A stretch of DNA of 61,277 bases from CAYUMU01 sp964445985 (GCA_964445985.1 CAYUMU010000033.1:1-61277), one strand, 5' to 3'; shown: positions 9,354 to 18,483, numbered from the stretch's first letter. Numbers and translations: made by a program. Notes: generated from the letters alone by a model not told the origin.

Positions 9354-10748
9354 TTAATTGAGTTGAGGTTGCCCGGCTTCCACGCCTGCCTGGTGTTCTT
9401 TCACGGCGGAGAGGATCTCGGCAATGACTTCGGGATGGTCGGCGGCCACGTTGCGCTTTTCGGAAGGGTCGCGGCCCAGGTGGAACAGCAGCGGCGGTTC
9501 GTGAGCATCGAGCTTGGGCTGGCCATACCCCGTTTGGGTTTTGAAATGCGCCTTCCACTCGCCGATCCGGCAAGCGAACAGTTGATCGCCCCGATAGTAG
9601 AAGAACGGTCGGGCTGGCAGCGTTTCTGCCTGGAACAGCAGCGGCGCCAAATCCTTGCCATCGAGCGTGACGCCGCTGGGGGGCGAGGCCCCCGCCAGGG
9701 CCAAGGCGGTGGGAAACAGGTCCAAGGCGCAGGCGAATTGCGAGGTGGTTCCCGCGGCGATGCGGCCGGGCATCCAGGCGATGCCGGGCACGCGCATGCC
9801 GCCTTCCCAGGTGCTGCCTTTGCCGTCGCGGAGCAGGCCGGCGCTCCCTCCTTGATTGCCCATGATCAGCCAGGGGCCGTTGTCGCTGGTGAACACCACC
9901 AGCGTTCGCTCTTGCAACTTGTGGTTGCGCAGCGCGGCCAGCACCTGGCCTACGCTCCAATCCAACTCTTCCACGGCGTCGCCATAAATGCCTGCCCGGC
10001 TTTTGCCTTTGAAGTCGGGCGAGGCAAACATCGGCACGTGCGGGAACGTGTGGGCAAAGTACAGGAAGAACGGTTGGTCTTTTTTACTTTCGATGAATTG
10101 AACGGCTTCCGCGGTGTAGCGCTTGGTGAGGGTGGTCTGGTCGGCCGGCTGCTCGATGATTTGGCCGTCGCGAATCAGCGGCACATTCCAACCATCGACC
10201 GGAGGGTCGGCCGAGCCTGTCGCCCCGCGCGGGAGGCCGGGCCGGGCGTCCATATCGTTGGAATAGGGGAGGCCAAAACTATGGTCAAAGCCAGCATCGA
10301 GCGGGCGCGAAGGGGCATGAATGCCCAAATGCCATTTGCCAATGTGCTGTGTGGCGTAGCCTTGCTCGCGGAGGGCTTCTGCCAGGGTGATTTCGCTGGT
10401 TGGCAGCCCACCTTTGGAGTTGGGAAAGAGTACGCGGCGTGAACCGTACATGCCGCTACGAATGGGATAGCGGCCCGTCAGCAGCGCGGCCCGACTGGGG
10501 GTGCAAACTTCCGAAGCCGAATAGAAATCCGTAAACCGCAACCCTTCGGTGGCCATCCGATCGAGGTGCGGCGTGCGAATGATCGGCGAGCCGTAGCAGC
10601 CCAAGTCTCCGTAGCCCAAGTCGTCGGCAAAGATGCAGATGATGTTTGGCTTTTCGGCGGCGGTGGCTTCAGGTGGGTGGATTCCAGTGCCCAGGATGGC
10701 AAGGGCTGGAATGAGCAGCAGGGGCTTTGCGAGCCAAACCAATTTCAC
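9354..10748 (-). CDS. Secreted arylsulfatase (C-T-P-S-R)
   Basis: A 464-residue arylsulfatase-A-like enzyme. A signal peptide (1-31) is followed by KPNIICIFADDLGYGDLGCYG with the Asp pair at 42-43, then the CTPSR activation motif with Cys 82 and AALLTGRYP. IGKWHLG, HTFPHVPMF and VFTSDNGPWL carry the remaining active-site and metal-binding residues. The GTG at 10748 is preferred because GGAG lies just upstream; a TTG at 10772 is the alternative. It is the middle gene of three same-strand sulfatases, 42 bases after the stop of its upstream neighbour (10791), so co-transcription is likely. It should hydrolyse a sulfate ester of an unidentified glycan. Confidence 0.92.
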   Translation of the reverse strand: MKLVWLAKPLLLIPALAILGTGIHPPEATAAEKPNIICIFADDLGYGDLGCYGSPIIRTPHLDRMATEGLRFTDFYSASEVCTPSRAALLTGRYPIRSGMYGSRRVLFPNSKGGLPTSEITLAEALREQGYATQHIGKWHLGIHAPSRPLDAGFDHSFGLPYSNDMDARPGLPRGATGSADPPVDGWNVPLIRDGQIIEQPADQTTLTKRYTAEAVQFIESKKDQPFFLYFAHTFPHVPMFASPDFKGKSRAGIYGDAVEELDWSVGQVLAALRNHKLQERTLVVFTSDNGPWLIMGNQGGSAGLLRDGKGSTWEGGMRVPGIAWMPGRIAAGTTSQFACALDLFPTALALAGASPPSGVTLDGKDLAPLLFQAETLPARPFFYYRGDQLFACRIGEWKAHFKTQTGYGQPKLDAHEPPLLFHLGRDPSEKRNVAADHPEVIAEILSAVKEHQAGVEAGQPQLN

Positions 10749-10790
10749 GGGGCAAACTCCAAAGGTTCTCAAGGTGATGGGGGGCGACGA

Positions 10791-12317
10791 CTACCGCGGA
10801 ATGGGATCGCCCCGGCGGACGGTTGTGCCTTCCCAGGTGGCGGTGTCGGTGTCCGCGTCGTAGGTTAGCACCCGATGCTGGCTGCCTGGTGCGGGAGGCA
10901 AATCGATCTGAGGCAGCCAGCGGCGATGTTCTTCGATGAGGGGGGCCAAGGTGGCCAGGTGGGCCAGATTGGTCCATTCGTGGGGATCGTTCTTGAGGTC
11001 GTAGAATTCTTCGCTGCCGTCGGCGTAGCGAATGTAGCGCCACCGCTGGCTGCGAACGGCATGATTGCCCTGGTTGTGGCTGGTGATGGCGGGCCGCTCG
11101 CGCTTCGCCTCGGCATCGGCAAGTTGCGGCGCCAGGCTCGTTCCTTCGAGATCGGTGCGGGGATTGAGGCCGCACAGGTCGATCAGGGTGGGGTAGATGT
11201 CGAGCAGTTCGGCCGGTTGGTCGCAGCGTTGGCCGGCCGTGACGCCCGGTCCGGCAAAGATCAGCGGCACGCGGGTGCCATCTTCCCAGAGCGTGTTCTT
11301 GCCGGTGATGCCTTTCTCGCCCAGGTGCCAGCCATGGTCGCCCCACACCACCACGATGGTGTTCTCGGCGAGGCCGGCTTGTTCCAGGGCCGACAGCATG
11401 CGACCAATTTGGGCATCGACAAAACTGGTGCTGGCCAGGTAGCTGCGAACCAGGTTCTGCCATTGGTCGTTTTCTTTGACCCACTTGAGCCGCGGTTCCG
11501 GCAGGTTCCAGTGCAAATACCACGAGAACCGGGGCGTGTCGTCGCGGTCGCCTGCTTTGACCACCGGCAGCAGGCTGTCGTCGCCTGGAAAAAGGTCGTA
11601 CCACTTCTGCGTTACATAGCAGGGCACATGAGGTAGAAAAAAGCCGGTGGCCAGGAAAAAGGGTTCGTCCCGCGGGGCGTTTTGAATTTGCTCAATGGCC
11701 CAAGAGGCAATCTGGTAGTCGCCCTTGTCTTCGTCGCGGTGCGGAAACACTCCCCAGTCCATCAGGGGATGATTGCCCATCGGGGTGGCCGGGATGAGCT
11801 TCTGTTCAGGCTTCGCGCCTACGCCGCCGCCCGGTCCCCACACATCGAACTCTTGTTGGCGTTGCTGGAGTCCGCCTGCTCCCCCGTGGTAAATCTTGCC
11901 GGTGCTCAGCGTGCGATACCCGTGGGCGTGAAAGTGCTGCGGCATCGCCACGCGATCTTTCCAGTCGTCGAGCGCGCGAAACCAGGGCGCCAAGCCGTAA
12001 ATGCCGGTGGTGGTGGGCCGCAGGCTGAGCATCAAACTGGTTCGCGACGGATTGCACAGGGGGGCCTGGCAGTGGGCGTTGAGAAACGTCGTGCCCCGCT
12101 CGGCCAGGCGATCGAGATGCGGCGTTTTCGCCAGCGGATGCCCTGCCAGGTGGCCGATCCAATCGTTCTGGTCATCGATGGCAATGAACAGCACGTTGGG
12201 TCGCTTTCGAGCCGGCTCGGCTTGCGCCACCGGCAAGCACGCCAGCAGGCATAACACCGTGGCCAGCCAGGCGGCCGCCTGAAGCAGATTGCGGCAGCCA
12301 AATGTGGGACAACTCAC
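10791..12317 (-). CDS. Secreted iduronate-2-sulfatase-like sulfatase (C-N-P-S-R)
   Basis: A 508-residue sulfatase with a signal peptide (about 9-33) and the motif RPNVLFIAIDDQNDWIG with Asp 48-49. The activation motif is CNPSR with Cys 88. FFLATGFFLPHVP, NTIVVVWGDHGWHLGEKG and a C-terminal LTYDADTDTATWEG segment complete it. The family resemblance is to bacterial iduronate-2-sulfatase-like enzymes. The GTG at 12317 has GAGAGG 9 bases upstream; an ATG at 12341 is possible and would add eight residues. It is the first gene of the minus-strand sulfatase trio. Confidence 0.9.
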   Translation of the reverse strand: MSCPTFGCRNLLQAAAWLATVLCLLACLPVAQAEPARKRPNVLFIAIDDQNDWIGHLAGHPLAKTPHLDRLAERGTTFLNAHCQAPLCNPSRTSLMLSLRPTTTGIYGLAPWFRALDDWKDRVAMPQHFHAHGYRTLSTGKIYHGGAGGLQQRQQEFDVWGPGGGVGAKPEQKLIPATPMGNHPLMDWGVFPHRDEDKGDYQIASWAIEQIQNAPRDEPFFLATGFFLPHVPCYVTQKWYDLFPGDDSLLPVVKAGDRDDTPRFSWYLHWNLPEPRLKWVKENDQWQNLVRSYLASTSFVDAQIGRMLSALEQAGLAENTIVVVWGDHGWHLGEKGITGKNTLWEDGTRVPLIFAGPGVTAGQRCDQPAELLDIYPTLIDLCGLNPRTDLEGTSLAPQLADAEAKRERPAITSHNQGNHAVRSQRWRYIRYADGSEEFYDLKNDPHEWTNLAHLATLAPLIEEHRRWLPQIDLPPAPGSQHRVLTYDADTDTATWEGTTVRRGDPIPR

Positions 12318-12459
12318 AGGCCATGTCCTCTCGTACTGCATTGCAGCGAATATTCGCGGGCCAATTCGGCGACAGCCGTACCCCTCCCAATGAAAGCCCA
12401 GCTTATGCTACGCATTGGGTCACGTCGCCATGTTTTTCGCGGCCGCCTGCCCCGCGCGG

Positions 12460-13158
12460 TTAAACCTGCCGGCGGAAAACAGCCATTTGCGTGGGGGGGC
12501 CGAGCGTGGGGTGCGCGTTGCCAATGCCGTCGAACTGCACCGCGTATTGCTTACGCACGGCCACGCCTGAGACCCACGCCTGAAACTTGGCGCGGTCCCA
12601 TTCAAACTGGTGGTGAGGATGGCGAAACTTGCCAGGGGGCAATCCTAGCAGCGGATTGAAGTCACCGTTGGGAGTGGTCATCACCACGGTTTGCGGACGA
12701 AAGTAACCAAAAACCACGTCTTCCACCTCGGAAAGTCGCCCCGGTTCCACGTGCTCGATGGTTTCCACCAGCGAGCAGGCGTCGAAGCCCAGCAGGTCGG
12801 GGCGGCGATCGGTGTACGAAGCTTGCACCAACCTGAGCCGAGCCGGAGAGCCCTCCAGGTAATCGCCCAGGGCCTCGCGCGCGTGCAGCAGCGAAATGCT
12901 CGAGGAGTCGAGGCCCACGATCACCTCAAAACAGGGGCAATGCACCAGTCGTGTTAGCAAGGCGCCGGCTCCGCACCCCAGGTCGAGCACGCTTCTGGCG
13001 CCGCTTTCGGCGAGCACCCGCAACACGGTTTGCAGCCGAATTTCGTGCAGCCCACTGACCGTGGGCCCCAACCCCAGCGGTAACCGGAAATCGGCGCCCT
13101 CGGCGCGACGGTTGCCCTGCGGGGATAAAGGCGAACGGAGAGGTCGATTGTCGCGCAT
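12460..13158 (-). CDS. Hen1-like 3'-terminal RNA ribose 2'-O-methyltransferase
   Basis: A 232-residue SAM methyltransferase. Motif I is DLGCGAGAL (59-67). The Hen1 signature is clear: VETIEHVEP with metal-binding Glu 132, Glu 135 and His 136, then VVMTTPNGDFN (158-168) and RHPHHQFEWDRAKFQAW (179-195) with His 180 as a candidate fourth ligand. Hen1 enzymes methylate the 2'-OH at RNA 3' ends using a divalent metal. Bacterial Hen1 normally has an extra N-terminal domain and pairs with the RNA-repair enzyme Pnkp. Here only the catalytic domain is present and no Pnkp gene lies nearby. The ATG at 13158 is the only reasonable start. Confidence 0.85.
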   Translation of the reverse strand: MRDNRPLRSPLSPQGNRRAEGADFRLPLGLGPTVSGLHEIRLQTVLRVLAESGARSVLDLGCGAGALLTRLVHCPCFEVIVGLDSSSISLLHAREALGDYLEGSPARLRLVQASYTDRRPDLLGFDACSLVETIEHVEPGRLSEVEDVVFGYFRPQTVVMTTPNGDFNPLLGLPPGKFRHPHHQFEWDRAKFQAWVSGVAVRKQYAVQFDGIGNAHPTLGPPTQMAVFRRQV

Positions 13159-13317
13159 GCGAAGTCCATTTTCGGAAGGCGGCCAGCGAATCCTCCGCGG
13201 CCACGGGCGGATGGTCGCGGGCAGATGGTCGCGGTCAGTATATCCGAAAGGTGGCGCGCCGTTGCAGAGGGGGGGCCGGCTGGGCGCCGCTCCCCCTTTT
13301 CTGGCAAAAAGAACGGC

Positions 13318-13346
13318 TTGGAAATATCTGGCCGCCCCTCTATTCT
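13318..13346 (+). promoter_or_regulatory. Candidate promoter upstream of prfC
   Basis: TTGGAA and TATTCT are separated by exactly 17 bases. The -10 ends 7 bases before an ATG at 13353, so a transcript could be leaderless for the short frame there, or give prfC a leader of about 340 bases. The rest of the 532-base stretch 13159-13690 shows no other recognised feature. Confidence 0.45.
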
Positions 13347-13352
13347 AAAAAC

Positions 13353-13451
13353 ATGAGCCAATTGATCGATGCCGACACGTCCGCCTGGGATCGCGCAGCG
13401 CAACCATCGCGATCGGGCGTGCTATCTTCCGCCTGTTTGTCGCCGCCCTAG
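13353..13451 (+). CDS. Possible 32-codon ORF directly behind a promoter
   Basis: The frame starts MSQLIDADTSAWDRAAQPSR and stops at TAG 13449-13451. Its ATG lies about where transcription from the 13318-13346 promoter would begin, with no ribosome-binding site, so it would be translated as a leaderless message. No family is recognised. It may be an upstream regulatory ORF of prfC or chance. Confidence 0.25.
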   Translation: MSQLIDADTSAWDRAAQPSRSGVLSSACLSPP

Positions 13452-13690
13452 CTAGCTGGCTGGTTGGGCGGCGAAGTGCCCGGCATGGTCAACCGCTGGT
13501 GTCGATTACTCGCCATCTGGAGGGCCTTTCCCAGCGTTGGCAGCCCATCGGTTTCGCCCGTGCCGCGGCCCTGCCAGCCCTCCCCCGTGGCGAGTGATGC
13601 CGGCAGGCAGCCGCCTGGAGCGAGGATGTTCACGGTTCGCCACTCTACTTTGCCCGCTAGCGGGTTTTTCCCCAGGCCTCTCCACCCCCA

Positions 13691-15322
13691 ATGACTTCGA
13701 TCGACCCCAACCAAGCGCGAGAAGTGCGGCGCCGCCGCACGTTCGCCATTATTTCGCACCCCGATGCTGGCAAGACCACGCTGACGGAAAAGCTACTGCT
13801 ATACGGCGGCTGCGTGGAAATTGCCGGGGCGGTTCGCGGTCGCAAGACCGAACGGGCGGCAACCAGCGACTGGATGGAGCTGGAAAAACAGCGCGGTATT
13901 TCGGTCAGTTCCACCGTGCTCAGCTTTGAATACGAAGGTTGCCAGATCAACCTGCTCGATACGCCGGGCCACCATGACTTTAGTGAAGATACCTACCGCA
14001 CCCTCATGGCGGCCGACGCGGCCGTGATGGTGATCGACCTGGCCAAGGGCGTGGAAGCCCAAACCGAAAAGCTGTTTCGCGTTTGTGCCCTCCGCAAGAT
14101 CCCGGTCTTCACGTTTGTGAACAAGGTCGACCGGCCGGGCCGCGATCCGCTGGCCATCCTCGAAGAAATCGAAACCCAACTCGGCATCGCCGCCGCGCCC
14201 TTCAATTGGCCGCTCGGCTCGGGGGTTGATTTTCATGGCGTGGTGGAGGTGGAATCCGGCAATGCCCGCATTTATGGCGAACGCAGCCGGCAGCGGCGAA
14301 TCGTGGCCCAAACCGTGCCCATCAAAGAACTGACCAATCTCGAGGTGCCAGCCACCATTGTGGAGCGCGCCGACGAAGAGCTGGCTTTGCTGCGCGAGTT
14401 GGGCAGCGCCTTCGACCTGCCGGCCTTCCTCGGCGGCGATTTGTCGCCGGTGTTTTTTGGCAGTGCCCTCACCAACTTCGGCGTGCAGCCCTTCCTGGAA
14501 AAGTTCTTGGAGCTCTGCCCTCCGCCGAGCGACCGCATGAGCGATCAAGGACCGGTCGCGGCCACGGACCCCAAGTTTTCGGCGTTCGTGTTCAAAATTC
14601 AGGCCAACCTCGACCCGCGGCACCGCGATCGCGTGGCCTTTGTGCGCGTTTGCTCGGGCAAGTTCCAGCGCGAGATGGAAGTGCTGCACCCCCGCTCGGG
14701 CAAGCGAATTCGCCTGCCGCGTGCCCATCGGGTGTTTGGGCCGCAGCGCGAAACCATGGACGAAGCCTACCCGGGCGACATTGTCGGCCTGGTGAACCCG
14801 GGCGAATTTCAATTGGGCGACACCATTTGCGAAGGGCCAGCCATTCAATTTGAGCCTTTGCCGCAGTTCTCGCCCGAGTTTTTTGCCGTGATGCGAACCG
14901 CCGATACCTCGCGCCGCAAGCAGTTCGAGCGAGGGCTCGAGCAGTTGATCGAAGAAGGCGCCATTCAGGTGTTCACCGAACCCGGCGCCGTGCGGCGCGA
15001 GCCAATCTTGGCGGCGGTGGGGCAGCTTCAGTTTGACGTGGTGAAGTTCCGCTTGGAGTCGGAATACAACACGCAAACCCAGATTCAATGGCTTCCCTAC
15101 AAATGCACCCGCTGGATCATGAATAAGGCCGTGGATACAAGCCTGCTGATGCTCCCCTACGGGGCCACCCTGGTCACCGACCAGCTAGGGCATACCGCCA
15201 TCTTGTTCCGTGGCCAACGCGACGCCGAATACGCCCAGCGGCAAAACCCCAAGGTCGAGTTCGTGTCCATTCGCACCAGTGGGCAACCAGGCCAGGGCGA
15301 ACAGGAGCCGGTGGTTCGATGA
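13691..15322 (+). CDS. prfC: Peptide chain release factor 3
   Basis: A 543-residue translational GTPase. The G domain shows G1 HPDAGKTT (23-30), G3 DTPGHHDF and G4 NKVD, with the RF3-type segments RKTERAATSDWMELEKQRGISVSSTVLSF, whose substrate-switch region is characteristic, and RPGRDPLAILEEIE. Domain II and the C-terminal domain (FRLESEYNTQTQ) are complete, and the length matches E. coli RF3 (529). RF3 recycles RF1/RF2 from the ribosome in the cytoplasm. There is no obvious Shine-Dalgarno before the ATG, which directly follows a C-rich stretch. It converges with maf downstream. Confidence 0.95.
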   Translation: MTSIDPNQAREVRRRRTFAIISHPDAGKTTLTEKLLLYGGCVEIAGAVRGRKTERAATSDWMELEKQRGISVSSTVLSFEYEGCQINLLDTPGHHDFSEDTYRTLMAADAAVMVIDLAKGVEAQTEKLFRVCALRKIPVFTFVNKVDRPGRDPLAILEEIETQLGIAAAPFNWPLGSGVDFHGVVEVESGNARIYGERSRQRRIVAQTVPIKELTNLEVPATIVERADEELALLRELGSAFDLPAFLGGDLSPVFFGSALTNFGVQPFLEKFLELCPPPSDRMSDQGPVAATDPKFSAFVFKIQANLDPRHRDRVAFVRVCSGKFQREMEVLHPRSGKRIRLPRAHRVFGPQRETMDEAYPGDIVGLVNPGEFQLGDTICEGPAIQFEPLPQFSPEFFAVMRTADTSRRKQFERGLEQLIEEGAIQVFTEPGAVRREPILAAVGQLQFDVVKFRLESEYNTQTQIQWLPYKCTRWIMNKAVDTSLLMLPYGATLVTDQLGHTAILFRGQRDAEYAQRQNPKVEFVSIRTSGQPGQGEQEPVVR

Positions 15323-15332
15323 CGGCAAACCA

Positions 15333-15403
15333 AGAGCCTATCCAATGACTCCCTCGCGGGAGAGGTTGAGGTGAGGGGGAAACAGGGTTCTCGAATAGGC
15401 TCT
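15333..15403. terminator. Inverted repeat between convergent prfC and maf
   Basis: AGAGCCTAT at 15333-15341 pairs with ATAGGCTCT at 15395-15403. The interior contains CTCCCTCGCGGGAGAGGTTG, whose core CTC-CCTCGCGG-GAG forms a small hairpin of a type often dispersed in high-GC genomes. Its position between convergent stops suggests a bidirectional terminator. Confidence 0.45.
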
Positions 15404-16001
15404 ACGGTGTTCCCAGCATTTCCGCCAGCAACTCCATCGGCAGGCCCACCACGTTGGATTCGCTCCCTTGGGTAATGTGGACCCAGTCCAAGCCGTCTTG
15501 ATAGCCGAACGCCCCGGCTTTCCCTTCCCATCCGCCGGTGCTCAGATATTCGCCGATGGCCTCGCTGCGGAGCTCGTCCATCTTCAGCACCGTGCAGGCC
15601 ACCGCCGCGGTCGGCTCAGCCGCATCCACCGGCCAAAGGCACAGGCCGCTGTACACGCGGTGCTCGCGGCCGCTGAGCCATTCCAGCATCCTCCGGGCGT
15701 GTTCCTCGTCGACCGGCTTGCCGAGAATCTGGCCTTGGCATTCGGCGACCGTGTCGCAGGCAATCACGGTGACGTTGGTTCGGCCTGCTGCCCGCAAACG
15801 GGCGACCACGTCGGCCCCCTTCTGAAAGGCCATCCGCGCCACGAGCTCCGGCGGCGATTCTCCGCTACAGACTCCGCACTCCGCGCCTTCCGATGGCGGC
15901 ATAACCTCGAACGTATAGCCGGCAGCCGTAAGCAACTCCTGCCGGCGTGGCGAGCTGCTGGCGAGAATCAGGGGGAATGACAACTTTGCGGGGGGAAGCA
16001 T
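15402..16001 (-). CDS. maf: Maf-like nucleoside triphosphate pyrophosphatase
   Basis: A 199-residue Maf/YceF-family protein. LILASSSPRRQELLTAAGY is the substrate-binding signature, followed by VIACDTVAECQGQILGKP with the catalytic Asp, then HRVYSGLCL and GWEGKAGAFGYQ. The family hydrolyses non-canonical or modified NTPs to the monophosphate and pyrophosphate. The start at 16001 (MLPPAKLSF) is preferred because 20 extra in-frame residues upstream overlap the divergent pseudouridine synthase leader. Only 44 bases separate it from that gene, so the two share a compact divergent promoter region. Confidence 0.9.
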   Translation of the reverse strand: MLPPAKLSFPLILASSSPRRQELLTAAGYTFEVMPPSEGAECGVCSGESPPELVARMAFQKGADVVARLRAAGRTNVTVIACDTVAECQGQILGKPVDEEHARRMLEWLSGREHRVYSGLCLWPVDAAEPTAAVACTVLKMDELRSEAIGEYLSTGGWEGKAGAFGYQDGLDWVHITQGSESNVVGLPMELLAEMLGTP

Positions 16002-16045
16002 GTCTGTCCGTTCCGAGCGGGGGAAAATGCGGTATAACCACGCCC

Positions 16046-16732
16046 ATGACCGCGGAGCCACTCGACGTATTGTACGAAGATAACCATCTGTTGGCGGTGA
16101 ACAAGCCGGCCGGGGTGGTCACCCAAGGGGCCAACCCCGATGTGCCCAGCCTGTTTCACATGGCGGCGCAATACATCAAACTCAAGTACCAGAAGCCGGG
16201 CAATGTGTTCCTGGGCGTCACCAGCCGGCTCGACGCGCCCACCACCGGCGTGGTCATCCTAGCGCGAACCTCCAAGGCCGCGGCCCGGTTGTCGGAGCAG
16301 TTTCGCGAACGCAAGGTCGACAAAACCTATTGGGCGGTCGTCGGCGGGAAAATGTCACCGTCCGCGGGAACCCTGGTCGATTACCTGGCGCCCGACGAAC
16401 GCCACCGCAGCGTGAGCGTGGTATCGCCCCAGCACCCCGAGGCCAAAGAAGCCCGACTGTCGTACCGGGTGCTCAAGGAACTGGGGAACAAGACCCTGCT
16501 CGAAGTGCAACTGCTCACCGGCCGCAAGCATCAAATCCGGGTGCAACTCGCGGAGCGGGGCTTTCCCATTTGGGGCGATATCAAGTACGGCGCCCCCAAA
16601 GGATTTTCACCCGGCATCGCGCTCCACGCCCGCGGCGTGCAAATCACCCACCCCACCCGGCAAGAGCCGCTGCGAATTACGGCCCCGCTGCCGAGCAGTT
16701 GGAAGATCTTTGGGCTGGCCGGACTTTCGTAG
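16046..16732 (+). CDS. RluA-family pseudouridine synthase
   Basis: A 228-residue protein beginning LDVLYEDNHLLAVNKPAGVV, the usual family N-terminus. The catalytic Asp is in SRLDAPTTGVVILA (family consensus RLDxxTSG). VDKTYWAVV and LEVQLLTGRKHQIRVQL, a substrate-binding segment, follow. There is no S4 domain, so it is the short form. It should isomerise uridine in rRNA or tRNA; which position cannot be told. The ATG at 16046 is chosen to remove a poor 33-residue extension that would overlap maf. A promoter-like pair lies downstream at 16888 for the next gene, so it is probably transcribed alone. Confidence 0.9.
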   Translation: MTAEPLDVLYEDNHLLAVNKPAGVVTQGANPDVPSLFHMAAQYIKLKYQKPGNVFLGVTSRLDAPTTGVVILARTSKAAARLSEQFRERKVDKTYWAVVGGKMSPSAGTLVDYLAPDERHRSVSVVSPQHPEAKEARLSYRVLKELGNKTLLEVQLLTGRKHQIRVQLAERGFPIWGDIKYGAPKGFSPGIALHARGVQITHPTRQEPLRITAPLPSSWKIFGLAGLS

Positions 16733-16887
16733 CGCGGCATCGTCTTTTTTTTGAAGTCTTCTACTCCGCGATCAAACGGCCGGGCGGTTTCAACCCGGCG
16801 CGCCATCGGTTCGCACCCCCCGGCATCTGGGAGTTTTTGCTGGCAGCAACGGTTGGAACGGCCCTGGTTATCGCTTGCGCCAAAACG

Positions 16888-16916
16888 TTGACCTTGGCCA
16901 CGGTGGCATTGATACT
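16888..16916 (+). promoter_or_regulatory. Candidate promoter for the 16990 sulfatase
   Basis: TTGACC and GATACT are separated by 17 bases in the 257-base gap after the pseudouridine synthase. A leader of about 65-70 bases would precede the ATG at 16990. This is the best sigma-70-like pair I saw in the window. Confidence 0.5.
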
Positions 16917-16989
16917 GTGGTTCCCAGCGCCACCCAACGCCCCGGCCTCCGGCATTATCTGCCCCCCTTCAGTTCCAAGGCAACGCACC

Positions 16990-18483
16990 ATGCCATTCGT
17001 CGCTTCACCACGCTTGCCTCGCTCCAGCCGCCGCCAATTGCGGTATGCAATTGCGGCGTTGCTCATCGCGGCAATCGCGGCGCCGCTCTGCGGCCCCCAA
17101 ACGTGTGCCGCAACAGAGCCTCAGGCGAGCCGTAAACCGAATATCATTTTCATCCTCGCCGATGACCTCGGCTATGGCGAGCTGGGCTGTTTTGGCCAGC
17201 AGGTGATTGCCACGCCGCACCTCGACCGCATGGCTCGCGAAGGCCTGCGGTTCACGCAGTTTTATGCCGGAGCGACCGTGTGCGCCCCCTCGCGCAGCGT
17301 GCTGATGACCGGCAAACACCATGGGCATACCCGCGTGCGGGGTAACGCCAATCCCGAAGGCGCCGGCCCGCAGATGCTGCGGGCCGAAGACGTCACCGTT
17401 GCCGAAATGCTCAAACAGGCAGGCTATGCCACGGCGCTGATCGGCAAATGGGGACTGGGAATGCCCGGCGACGAGGGCGTGCCCAACCGCCAAGGCTTCG
17501 ATTACTTTTTTGGCTACCTCAGCCAGCATCACGCCCACAATCACTTCCCCGATTACCTCTGGCGAAACAACACTCGCGTGCCGCTTCCCAATGTCATCAC
17601 GGCAGTTGGAGAGCACGGCGGAGGATACGCCACCGAGGCCAAGGTCTATGCCGATGATCTGTTCGCCGACGAAGCCGTGGAGTTCGTCACCGAGCACCAG
17701 GCCGAACCGTTCTTCTTATACTGGAGCATGGTTGTGCCGCACGCCAACAACGAACGGACTCGCATGTTGAAAAACGGCGCCGAAGTGCCCGATTTTGGAC
17801 CTTACGCCGATCGTGATTGGCCAGAACCTGACCGGGGCCAGGCGGCCATGATCACGCGCATGGATAGCTACGTGGGTCGGATGCTCGCCACGCTGCAAAA
17901 GCTAGGCCTGGCCGAGAACACCCTGGTGATCTTTACCAGCGACAACGGCCCGCACAACGAAAGCAATCACAACCTGGCCCGGTTCACCCCCTCCGGACCC
18001 CATTCCGGCATCAAACGCAGCCTTACCGATGGCGGCATCCGCGTGCCGATGATCGCCTGGTGGCCTGGCAAGATCCAGCCTGGCGGCGAATCGAACCGCG
18101 CCGCATACTTTGGCGACGTGATGGCCACGGCCGCCGAGTTGACCGGGGGCGAGGTTCCTCCCAATTGCGATTCGATCAGCTTCGTGCCCACCCTGCTGGA
18201 TCCGAGCCAACCGCAACCTCCACGTGAATTCATGTATTGGGAATTCCATGAAGGCGGCTTCAAGCAGGCCGCAATCTATCAAGGCCAGTATAAGGGAATT
18301 CGTATGAATGACCCCGATGCGCCCATCGCGCTCTATGACTTGCGCGCCGATCCCGCGGAAAAGACGAACATTGCGGACAGCCATCCAGAAATTGCCGCCA
18401 AGATCAGCAATTACCTAAAGACGGCCCGTACGCCTTCGGAACATTGGCAACCCAAGTGGCGTTCGGCCCAATCCGGCCGCTAA
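16990..18483 (+). CDS. Secreted arylsulfatase (C-A-P-S-R)
   Basis: A 497-residue arylsulfatase. The N-terminus is a basic stretch and a hydrophobic segment (about 19-35). KPNIIFILADDLGYGELGCFG follows with Asp 58-59, then the activation motif CAPSR with Cys 98 and SVLMTGKHHGHTRVRGN. IGKWGLG, SMVVPHANNE and VIFTSDNGPHNESNH supply the other active-site positions. The ATG at 16990 is the first sensible start; a much longer in-frame reading back to 16330 overlaps the pseudouridine synthase and is not coding. It opens the plus-strand group of three sulfatases. Confidence 0.92.
   Translation: MPFVASPRLPRSSRRQLRYAIAALLIAAIAAPLCGPQTCAATEPQASRKPNIIFILADDLGYGELGCFGQQVIATPHLDRMAREGLRFTQFYAGATVCAPSRSVLMTGKHHGHTRVRGNANPEGAGPQMLRAEDVTVAEMLKQAGYATALIGKWGLGMPGDEGVPNRQGFDYFFGYLSQHHAHNHFPDYLWRNNTRVPLPNVITAVGEHGGGYATEAKVYADDLFADEAVEFVTEHQAEPFFLYWSMVVPHANNERTRMLKNGAEVPDFGPYADRDWPEPDRGQAAMITRMDSYVGRMLATLQKLGLAENTLVIFTSDNGPHNESNHNLARFTPSGPHSGIKRSLTDGGIRVPMIAWWPGKIQPGGESNRAAYFGDVMATAAELTGGEVPPNCDSISFVPTLLDPSQPQPPREFMYWEFHEGGFKQAAIYQGQYKGIRMNDPDAPIALYDLRADPAEKTNIADSHPEIAAKISNYLKTARTPSEHWQPKWRSAQSGR

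Noticed and set aside
9274..9960. Upstream in-frame extension of the 7828-9273 sulfatase to 710 residues
   Set aside because: The extra 229 codons are antisense to the next sulfatase's conserved C-terminus, and the GTG at 9273 has a strong ribosome-binding site and signal peptide.
13799..15088. 429-codon minus-strand frame opposite prfC
   Set aside because: prfC is unmistakable on the plus strand; the frame is antisense noise.
16330..16989. Upstream extension of the 16990 sulfatase
   Set aside because: It overlaps the RluA-family gene in another frame and is Pro/Arg-rich, as expected for a shifted reading of GC-rich coding DNA.
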